NCBI GenBank assembly: GCA_036274895.1
Contig: DASUEU010000087.1
Coordinates: 1 to 23,242, forward strand
Length of the DNA: 23,242 bases
Reading direction: 5' to 3'
DNA from: CALMKX01 sp036274895
GTDB lineage: Bacteria > Acidobacteriota > Thermoanaerobaculia > Multivoradales > SZUA-115
In this document: one piece after another, positions 17,852-23,242 of the stretch
Layout of the letters: each line of letters opens with the position of its first letter
How positions within the stretch are numbered: the first letter of the stretch is position 1
Notes under the pieces: generated by a model
The model's input: only the letters and a program-made list of their open reading frames with translations
Told to the model about the DNA's origin: nothing
The model's database searches: none
Position numbers and translations under genes: made by a program

Positions 17852-18585
17852 CCGCCTCCGAGTGGGGCGATGGTGAACCGATAGCTCTCGAGCTCGCGGC
17901 GCGGCTCGCAGCCGGAGAGCCGGAGCACGTAGTCGCCTGCTTCGAGGCGCAGCAGGAGAACGAGATTCCCGAAGCCGTCCTGCTCGAGCCCTGCCACGGT
18001 CTGCCGGCCCTGGTCGCCGGGTCCTCGCACCTCCGCCTGGTAGACCGGACAAGGCTCCGGAGGCTTCACCACCAGCCGGAGCGGCGAGCCGAGGGCAAGC
18101 TCGAGGGTCGGATCCGTGCCGGCCCGCAAGCCGGAACCCAGCTCCAGGCTCGCCAGGTTGGCAACCGGCCGGCTCTCGGCCTGCTTCAGCCGCCAGACCC
18201 ACAGGCCGAGGCCGGCGTTGGTGAGGATCAAGGCCGAGGCCGCCAGGCCCAGCCACCGGGGTGGCAGCCGGCGAGGGGCGGCGGCGGGCTCGGTGAGCCG
18301 ACCCTCGAGCTTGCGCCAGCCGGCGCGAACGGCGAAGTCGGCGGGGGCGTCCGCGGCCGGAGGCTCGGCGCCGTGCAGCTCGGCGAGGTCGACGAGCATG
18401 GCGGCAGCTTCGGGGCTGGCCACGAAGAGCCGCTCGAGCTCGGCCCGCCTCGCGGGTGGGAGCCGGTCTTCGAGAAAGTCGAGGATCTCCTCGGGCTCCG
18501 GCAGGACCTCCTCGCCGCCGCGGCTGCGGGCGTTCTCGGCGAGGGCTTCGATCAGGGCGTCGCGGTCGGTGGTGGGGGTGGTCAT
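17848..18585 (-). CDS. Single-pass anti-sigma-factor-like protein
   Basis: A 245-residue protein encoded 6 bases after the ECF sigma gene. The N-terminal 75 residues are acidic and helical (EPEEILDFLEDRLPPARRAE, then LERLF and MLVDLAEL), resembling the sigma-binding part of anti-sigma factors but with no zinc-binding HxxxCxxC motif. A transmembrane helix spans about 111-131 (WLGLAASALILTNAGLGLWV). The rest is beta-rich with two cysteines (C178 and C226 by count, approximate) and is probably periplasmic. The role is inferred from position and topology: holding the sigma factor at the membrane until a signal arrives. Its stop overlaps the start of the CHAT lipoprotein gene. Confidence 0.7.
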   Translation of the reverse strand: MTTPTTDRDALIEALAENARSRGGEEVLPEPEEILDFLEDRLPPARRAELERLFVASPEAAAMLVDLAELHGAEPPAADAPADFAVRAGWRKLEGRLTEPAAAPRRLPPRWLGLAASALILTNAGLGLWVWRLKQAESRPVANLASLELGSGLRAGTDPTLELALGSPLRLVVKPPEPCPVYQAEVRGPGDQGRQTVAGLEQDGFGNLVLLLRLEAGDYVLRLSGCEPRRELESYRFTIAPLGGG

Positions 18586-18591
18586 GGCGGG

Positions 18592-19248
18592 TCAGACCTC
18601 CAGGTCGTCGAGGTCGTAGCCAGCCAGCCGCTCCTGCAGCTTCTTGCGAGCCCGGAAGAGGTGGGCCTTCACCGTCTCGATCGAGATCCTCTTGATCAGG
18701 GCGATCTCGCGGTAGGCGAGCTGTTGATGGAGCCTCAGGGTCAGGCAGTCGCGCATCTGCTCGGGCAGTTCGGCGATCGCTGCCGAGAGGGCCTGCTGCC
18801 GCTCGGCCACGAGCAAGCCGTCGAGTTGCCGGCCGGGGGTGGCGTGGAGGTTGTCGGGGTTTTCCATGGCGTCGCGTGAGACCTCCACCGCTCCCCGCTT
18901 CGCCGTGGCCCCGGCCCGCCGCCACTTGAGGAAGGTCGTGGTGGCCACCCGGTAGAGCCAGGCGACGAAGCGTTGGCGGTTTTCGTAGCCGTCCAGACCC
19001 CTGTAAATCCCAAGGAAGGTCTCCTGGGTGAGGTCGAGGCAATCTTCGGGGGAGAGGCCCTTGCGGGCGAAGAAGCGTTGGAGGGGGTGGAAGTAGGTCT
19101 CGTAGAGGAGGCGGAAGGCATCTTCCCGCCCCCGGCGCTCCTGGAACCGGCGGACGGCCCTCTCGATTCGATCGACCTCGGATCGCTCGACGGCTGCGGG
19201 CGGATCGGGACCGGCGCCCGGGACAGGGCTGGCCCCTTCTTCGGTCAT
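18592..19248 (-). CDS. ECF-type RNA polymerase sigma factor
   Basis: A 218-residue sigma factor with region 2 at about 43-112 (LDLTQETFLGIYRGLDGYEN, then RFVAWLYRVATTTFLKWRR) and region 4 at about 152-206 (LPEQMRDCLTLRLHQQLAYR, then the recognition helix ISIETVKAHLFRARKKL). There is no region 3, as in the ECF group. It directs RNA polymerase to a small regulon, normally including its own operon. The ATG at 19248 follows GGAGG by seven bases. It is the first gene of an operon with the anti-sigma-like and CHAT genes. The 89-base gap upstream has no convincing promoter, as expected if the promoter is ECF-specific. Confidence 0.93.
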   Translation of the reverse strand: MTEEGASPVPGAGPDPPAAVERSEVDRIERAVRRFQERRGREDAFRLLYETYFHPLQRFFARKGLSPEDCLDLTQETFLGIYRGLDGYENRQRFVAWLYRVATTTFLKWRRAGATAKRGAVEVSRDAMENPDNLHATPGRQLDGLLVAERQQALSAAIAELPEQMRDCLTLRLHQQLAYREIALIKRISIETVKAHLFRARKKLQERLAGYDLDDLEV

Positions 19249-19337
19249 CGCCTAGCCTCCGGCATGCCTCGTGGTTCGCTGTGGGGAAGGACCCGAAGGA
19301 GTATCGCACACATCGAGCGGCTGCGACGTCGAGCGCC

Positions 19338-20834
19338 TCAGCCGCCGAGCGCCCGAGCCACGGCCTCCGCCACGTGCTGCGCCGAGACCATCACCGGGGT
19401 GATGCCGCCGCCCGGCTGGACCCAGTGGCCGACCAGCCAGAGCCCCTCGACCGGGCCTTCGATCCCCGGCCTGGCCCCGCCCAGCTGGTCGGGAGCCATC
19501 TCCCAGCCGAGCATGGCGCCGCGCAGGTTCAGGGTGAAGCGGTGGGAAGTGCGGGCGCTGGCGGTCAGGGCGATCTCGATCTTCTCGCTCACGCCGGGGA
19601 TGGCGGATTCCAGCTGCCCGAGCAGGTATCTCTCGACCTCGGCTTTGTGCGCGGGCCAGTCCTCGATGCCTTCGTAGTCGAGGTCCACGACCTTCTGCAC
19701 GATCACCATCTGCTTGCCCTCGGGCGCGATCCGCGGCTCGTAGAGAGTCGGCGCGAAGATCTTGCAGGCGAGGCCGCCGCGGCCCATGGTCTCGGCGTCC
19801 CAGCTCTGCCAGTAGTAGCCCTGGGCCCGCTCGAGCACGGCCGGCTCGACGTCGCGCAGTCCCACGTGGGTCAGATAGCAGGGAAAAGTCGGGCGCATCG
19901 AGCGGACCTGCTCGAGCAGGGCAGGGGGGCTCAGCTCCGGGGGCAGCAGCTGCTCGAGCGTCAACCGCAGGTCGGCGTTCGAGATCACGGCCCGGGCGCT
20001 GACGCGGCGCCGTCCGGCCAGCGGGCCGCGCGTGGTGGACAGTTCGAGCCCGCTGGCCCGGCCCGCCTCGACCAGGATCCGCTCCACCGTGGTGCTCATC
20101 AGGATGTCGCCCCCGGCCTCCTCGACGCAGAGAGCCAGCTCGTCGGGGAACGCCTGCGAGCCCCCCTCGGGGTAGTAGTTGCCGAGGAAGTAGGACAGCC
20201 GCAGCATCGAGTCGAAGACGAACGAAGTGCGCGAGGGCGGCGAGCCCCAGTGCGGGCCGTCCGCGGTGAGCACCAGCTTCAGGGCCGGGTCGTCGAAGTG
20301 GCGGTCGAGCACCTCCCGCAGGGTGAGGCTGCGGTAGCGGTCCAATCCCGGCATCGGCCGGCGCTTGAAGTGCTCGAGAGTGCCGAGCAGGTAGACTTCG
20401 CGGACCTCCGCGAAGAACGTGGCCAGCCGCTCGCGTTCGGCCGGGAAGCGCTGCTCGAGGCGAGAGCGGTAGACCTCGAAGTCCGCCGGCACCACGAACG
20501 AGGTGCCGTCCGGCAAGTGGAAGGTGTCGACTGGGTCCATCCGCACCCAGCCGACCTTGGCGCCGATCTCCTCCATCAGCCGGCCGGTCAAGGATTGCGG
20601 GTTGCCCAGGAGAGGGTAGAAGTGGGTGGCGGCGTCGAAGGTAAAGCCGCGCCGGCGGAAGCTGCTGCAGTAGCCGCCCACCATGTAGTGCTGCTCGACC
20701 AGCAGCACCGAGAGGCCGCGGCGCGCCAGGAGAGCCGCGGCCACCAGGCCACCGATGCCGGCGCCGACGATGGCAACGTCGTAGCTCGGCTTCGGAGGCT
20801 GGTGGCGTAGCCCACGGAAGGGTCGACGGGGCAT
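19338..20834 (-). CDS. FAD-dependent desaturase/isomerase, carotenoid CrtI/CrtISO-like
   Basis: A 498-residue oxidoreductase. The N-terminal dinucleotide-binding fold is clear: VAIVGAGIGGLVAAALLARR (GxGxxG at 24-29) with E47 ending the second strand (LLVEQ), then the VGGYCSSFRRRGFTFD block typical of phytoene desaturase-like and carotenoid isomerase proteins. The C-terminus has the FAD-contact motif GLWLVGHWVQPGGGITPVMV. Relatives desaturate or isomerise phytoene and lycopene, or saturate retinol; the exact substrate cannot be told from sequence. It lies 6 bases downstream of the HMG-CoA reductase gene, which supports an isoprenoid or carotenoid substrate. Membrane-associated rather than integral. 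No phytoene synthase or other crt gene is in the window. Confidence 0.85.
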   Translation of the reverse strand: MPRRPFRGLRHQPPKPSYDVAIVGAGIGGLVAAALLARRGLSVLLVEQHYMVGGYCSSFRRRGFTFDAATHFYPLLGNPQSLTGRLMEEIGAKVGWVRMDPVDTFHLPDGTSFVVPADFEVYRSRLEQRFPAERERLATFFAEVREVYLLGTLEHFKRRPMPGLDRYRSLTLREVLDRHFDDPALKLVLTADGPHWGSPPSRTSFVFDSMLRLSYFLGNYYPEGGSQAFPDELALCVEEAGGDILMSTTVERILVEAGRASGLELSTTRGPLAGRRRVSARAVISNADLRLTLEQLLPPELSPPALLEQVRSMRPTFPCYLTHVGLRDVEPAVLERAQGYYWQSWDAETMGRGGLACKIFAPTLYEPRIAPEGKQMVIVQKVVDLDYEGIEDWPAHKAEVERYLLGQLESAIPGVSEKIEIALTASARTSHRFTLNLRGAMLGWEMAPDQLGGARPGIEGPVEGLWLVGHWVQPGGGITPVMVSAQHVAEAVARALGG

Positions 20835-20840
20835 GGTGAT

Positions 20841-22022
20841 CTAGACTTGCTCCGGCCGATTGCGACCGTAGGTCTCGTGGGCCGCGACGAACTCGCCGCT
20901 GGCGATCGCCGCACCCATCGACAGCTCACCGGCGAGGATCGTCGCCGCCGTGATCTCGGTCAGCCGCCGGACCTTGCCGGTGCCCTGGCAGCCGAGCAGC
21001 GCCAGGCACTCGGGGGCGGTACCCAAGGCAGTGCCGCCGCCAACCGTCGCCACGTTCAGCGAGGGCAGCTGAACGCTGGCGTGGAGATCTCCTTCCCCAA
21101 CCTCCTCGAAGCAGGTCACCGCCACCGCGCAGTTGACCACGTTGGCCACGTCCTGACCGCAGGCGATGAACAGCGCCGTCAGCCCATTGGCGACCTGACC
21201 GTTGTAGCCGAGCGTTCCGGCGTGGAGGTGCCCGAGCAGAGTCAGCCGCCAGAGCTCCTCCATCTGGCGAGCCGTGACCCCGAGCACGGCCTTGAGCACC
21301 CGGCGAGGGAGCGTCACCCCGGCGGTGACGCTCTTGCCCTTGCCGCCGGCGAAGAGAGCGCCTCCAGGGCGCTTCTCGCCACAGGCCCCGCTCAGGATCA
21401 GGTAGCGCTCCGCGCGGCCGGTCCGCTCAATCCACTGGCAGGCCGCGTGAGAAGCCTTGACGATCATGTTCATGCCGTGAGCGTCGCCGGTCGTGTAGGC
21501 GAAACTCACCAGCACGTGGCGACCGCTGACGAGGGTCTCGACGCGCAGCAGCCGGCCGTGCCGGGTGGTGGCCTCGGCCTCGCGACGCAGCTCCTCGATC
21601 TGCTCGGGCAGCCAGCGTGCCAGCTCCGTCGCGGTGGCAACGTTGCGGCAGACGAAGACCGGAGTGACCCGGTTCTCGTCCCTCAGCACCCGTGTCTGGG
21701 CGCCACCCGAGCGGGTGATCGCCACCATGCCGCGCTCGTAGGAGCGGACCAGGACGCCTTCGTTGGTGGCGAGGGGCACGTAGACCACCTCGTCGACCGC
21801 CTCGCCCCGGACCAGGAGGGGTCCGGCGACTCCCAGGGGCACCTGGGCGGCGCCGATGGGGTTCTCGACATTGCCTCGCATCTGTTCCGCGGGAATCGCC
21901 GAGGACCCGACCAAGGGCAACCTGACGCCGGTCCTGGCCTCGAGCCAGGCTCTTCGCGCTGCGACTTGGTCGTCTTCATAGCCCTGCTGCGCTAAGCGCG
22001 GGACCAACTCGATCCGCTCCAT
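20841..22022 (-). CDS. Hydroxymethylglutaryl-CoA reductase (class I-like)
   Basis: Reduces HMG-CoA to mevalonate with two NAD(P)H, the committed step of the mevalonate route to isoprenoids. The 393-residue soluble protein has all catalytic residues: E88 (PLATNEG), K217 (CGEKRPGG), D291 (FIACGQD) and H382 (FVAAHE). Other family signatures are ENPIGAAQVPLGVAGPLL, GDAHGMNM (D180), GYNGQVANGLTALF and LPSLNVATVGGGTALGT. The spacing and TNEG/GMNM motifs fit class I (eukaryote/archaeal type) without the membrane anchor. A GGAGGA seven bases before the ATG supports the start. It is the first gene of a two-gene operon with the desaturase-like gene. No other mevalonate genes are in the window. Confidence 0.95.
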   Translation of the reverse strand: MERIELVPRLAQQGYEDDQVAARRAWLEARTGVRLPLVGSSAIPAEQMRGNVENPIGAAQVPLGVAGPLLVRGEAVDEVVYVPLATNEGVLVRSYERGMVAITRSGGAQTRVLRDENRVTPVFVCRNVATATELARWLPEQIEELRREAEATTRHGRLLRVETLVSGRHVLVSFAYTTGDAHGMNMIVKASHAACQWIERTGRAERYLILSGACGEKRPGGALFAGGKGKSVTAGVTLPRRVLKAVLGVTARQMEELWRLTLLGHLHAGTLGYNGQVANGLTALFIACGQDVANVVNCAVAVTCFEEVGEGDLHASVQLPSLNVATVGGGTALGTAPECLALLGCQGTGKVRRLTEITAATILAGELSMGAAIASGEFVAAHETYGRNRPEQV

Positions 22023-22043
22023 GCGTGGCTCCTCCGGAGCCGG

Positions 22044-22072
22044 AGCCTAGTGGCTGGAGCGCCGGCTGACAA
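22044..22072 (-). promoter_or_regulatory. Possible promoter of the HMG-CoA reductase operon
   Basis: On the minus strand TTGTCA (22072-22067), a 17-base spacer and TAGGCT (22049-22044). The -35 is good, the -10 weak. It would give a leader of about 15 bases containing the GGAGGA ribosome site. Confidence 0.35.
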
Positions 22073-22095
22073 CCAGTGACCGCGGCAGGAAGCAC

Positions 22096-22125
22096 TTGCG
22101 CTCGGCGAGGTCGGCATGGGATACT
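22096..22125 (+). promoter_or_regulatory. Possible upstream promoter (P1) of tRNA-Thr-tuf
   Basis: TTGCGC at 22096-22101, an 18-base spacer, then GATACT at 22120-22125. This is a weaker candidate than the one at 22186. Confidence 0.3.
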
Positions 22126-22142
22126 CTGCGCCCCTTCGACGA

Positions 22143-22161
22143 CCCCGGCTCTCGGCCGGGG
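22143..22161. other. GC-rich hairpin between the two tRNA-tuf promoters
   Basis: CCCCGGC and GCCGGGG pair perfectly around a 5-base loop (TCTCG). There is no T tract. Being between divergent genes it is not an obvious terminator; it could shape a transcript starting at the upstream promoter. Confidence 0.45.
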
Positions 22162-22185
22162 TGCTCCCCGGGCACGGGCTGGGGC

Positions 22186-22215
22186 TTTACAGAAGTCCCG
22201 GCTTTGGGCTATGCT
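22186..22215 (+). promoter_or_regulatory. Likely main promoter (P2) of tRNA-Thr-tuf
   Basis: TTTACA at 22186-22191, an 18-base spacer, then TATGCT at 22210-22215. This is the best sigma-70-like match in the window, placed so that transcription begins about 55 bases before the tRNA. Confidence 0.6.
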
Positions 22216-22277
22216 CGCTGGGTTTCTCTGCGAGGCTGCCCGTCCTGCGGGAGAGGGGGGCGTCGAAGACGGGACAA

Positions 22278-22352
22278 GCCCACGTGGCTCAGGGGTAGAG
22301 CACTTCCTTGGTAAGGAAGGGGTCACCGGTTCAAATCCGGTCGTGGGCTCCA
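22278..22352 (+). tRNA. tRNA-Thr (anticodon GGT)
   Basis: Complete cloverleaf: acceptor GCCCACG/CGTGGGC, D arm GCTC/GAGC, anticodon stem CTTCC/GGAAG around the loop TTGGTAA (anticodon GGT at 22310-22312), T arm ACCGG/CCGGT with TTCAAAT, discriminator T and encoded CCA (22350-22352). It reads ACC and ACT. It is followed 32 bases later by tuf, the classic tRNA-Thr-tuf arrangement. Confidence 0.97.
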
Positions 22353-22384
22353 CAGATCAAGATCAGGACGAGGTCTCAATCACC

Positions 22385-23242
22385 ATGGCCAAGCAGAAGT
22401 TTGAGCGTACCAAGCCGCACGTGAACGTGGGGACGATCGGTCACGTGGATCATGGCAAGACGACGTTGACAGCGGCGATCACTCGCGTGCTGGCGTCGAA
22501 GGGGTTGGCGAACTTCGTGGCGTTCGACCAGATCGACAAGGCGCCGGAGGAGCGGGAGCGCGGCATCACGATCGCGACGGCGCATGTGGAATACGAGTCG
22601 CAGAATCGCCACTACGCTCACGTGGATTGCCCGGGCCACGCGGACTACGTGAAGAACATGATCACGGGTGCGGCGCAGATGGACGGTGCGATCCTGGTGG
22701 TGTCGGCGGCGGACGGTCCGATGCCGCAGACGCGGGAGCACATTTTGCTGGCGCGGCAGGTGGGTGTGCCGTACATCCTGGTGTACATGAACAAGGCGGA
22801 CATGGTGGACGACGCCGAGCTGTTGGAGCTGGTGGAGCTGGAAGTGCGGGAGCTGTTGAGCTCGTACGATTTTCCGGGCGACGACACGCCGATCATCGTG
22901 GGTTCGGCGCTGAAGGCGCTGGCGGGGGAGGTGTCGGAGCTGGGCACGCACTCGATCGAGAAGCTGCTGGAGGCGATGGACTCGTACATACCGCAGCCGG
23001 TGCGGGACACGGACAAGCCGTTTTTGCTGCCGATCGAGGACGTATTTTCGATTTCCGGCCGTGGCACGGTGGTGACCGGTCGCGTGGAGCGCGGGGTGAT
23101 CAAGGTGGGTGAGGAAGTCGAGATTGTCGGCATCCACCCGACGACGAAGACGATCTGCACGGGGGTGGAGATGTTCCGCAAGCTGCTGGACGAGGGGCGT
23201 GCGGGCGACAACGTGGGGGTGTTGCTGCGTGGCACGAAGCGG
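22385..23242 (+). CDS. tuf: Elongation factor Tu, 5' part (cut by window edge)
   Basis: GTPase that delivers aminoacyl-tRNA to the ribosome. The 286 codons present cover the whole G domain and most of domain 2: GHVDHGKTT (G1), RGITI (G2), DCPGH (G3), NKAD (G4) and GSALKAL (G5). The start ATG (MAKQKFERTKPHVNVGTIGH) is family-typical; a GAGG about 11 bases upstream is the only ribosome-site candidate. Codon use differs sharply from the neighbours: Ala is nearly always GCG, Val GTG, Ser TCG and Thr ACG (16 of 20), which also opens a long false antisense frame. The gene continues past the right edge; whether secE/nusG or ribosomal protein genes follow cannot be seen. Confidence 0.98.
   Translation, partial: MAKQKFERTKPHVNVGTIGHVDHGKTTLTAAITRVLASKGLANFVAFDQIDKAPEERERGITIATAHVEYESQNRHYAHVDCPGHADYVKNMITGAAQMDGAILVVSAADGPMPQTREHILLARQVGVPYILVYMNKADMVDDAELLELVELEVRELLSSYDFPGDDTPIIVGSALKALAGEVSELGTHSIEKLLEAMDSYIPQPVRDTDKPFLLPIEDVFSISGRGTVVTGRVERGVIKVGEEVEIVGIHPTTKTICTGVEMFRKLLDEGRAGDNVGVLLRGTKR

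Noticed and set aside
17852..19309. Upstream extension of the CHAT gene frame to about 1500 codons
   Set aside because: The frame stays open but covers the sigma and anti-sigma genes in another frame; its translation there is Arg/Pro-rich nonsense, and the lipoprotein signal at the ATG at 17851 marks the true start.
19249..19337. Housekeeping promoter with GATACT (minus strand, 19305-19300) for the sigma operon
   Set aside because: No acceptable -35 box lies at the right distance, and an ECF-type self-regulated promoter is more likely; its consensus cannot be fixed from one site.
22376..23137. 253-codon antisense frame over tuf
   Set aside because: Produced by the G-ending codon bias of tuf; the translation is His/Arg-rich with no coding signature.

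Overview
The window is GC-rich bacterial DNA, densely coded, with almost no gene-free space (no gap between genes exceeds about 260 bases). I infer a high-GC Gram-negative bacterium, most likely an acidobacterium of the Thermoanaerobaculia type. The grounds are a TPR-bearing Ser/Thr kinase, an ECF sigma/anti-sigma/CHAT-TPR operon, lipoprotein signals, and a secreted protein ending in tandem copies of a domain with a GYFWFF core, which I recall as common in that group. No 16S rRNA is present, so this placement is an inference; a deltaproteobacterial-type lineage remains possible.

Left part (1-7.2 kb). A P4-type tyrosine integrase (minus) is followed by an unidentified partial ORF that runs off the left edge. 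Divergent from it is a membrane-anchored Ser/Thr kinase with seven kinesin-light-chain-like TPRs. Tail to tail with the kinase, sharing a CTAG that supplies both stop codons, is a two-gene operon (minus): an intracellular BNR/Asp-box beta-propeller and a MoaD/ThiS-like protein ending in Gly-Gly, coupled by an ATGA overlap. Next is a membrane diguanylate cyclase (dCache-PAS-GGDEF) with an inhibitory site.

Middle (7.4-19.2 kb), all on the minus strand. In transcription order: ECF sigma factor, single-pass anti-sigma-like protein, large lipoprotein with TPRs and a CHAT caspase-like domain, subtilisin-family (S8) peptidase with an odd repeat-bearing N-terminus and no signal peptide, a secreted LamG-type protein with two C-terminal repeats, and a LanC-like lipoprotein. 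The first three genes overlap or lie within a few bases of each other and are clearly one operon. The S8 gene begins 71 bases further on and may be co-transcribed; a good intrinsic terminator follows it. This sigma-regulated double-protease unit is the best candidate for an undescribed system.

Right part (19.3-23.2 kb). A two-gene operon (minus) encodes a class I-like HMG-CoA reductase (mevalonate pathway) and a carotenoid desaturase/isomerase-like FAD enzyme, pointing to isoprenoid or carotenoid metabolism. Divergent from it are tRNA-Thr(GGT) and tuf (EF-Tu, cut by the right edge), a conserved housekeeping arrangement. This tuf uses ACG for nearly all threonines, codons that the adjacent tRNA does not read.
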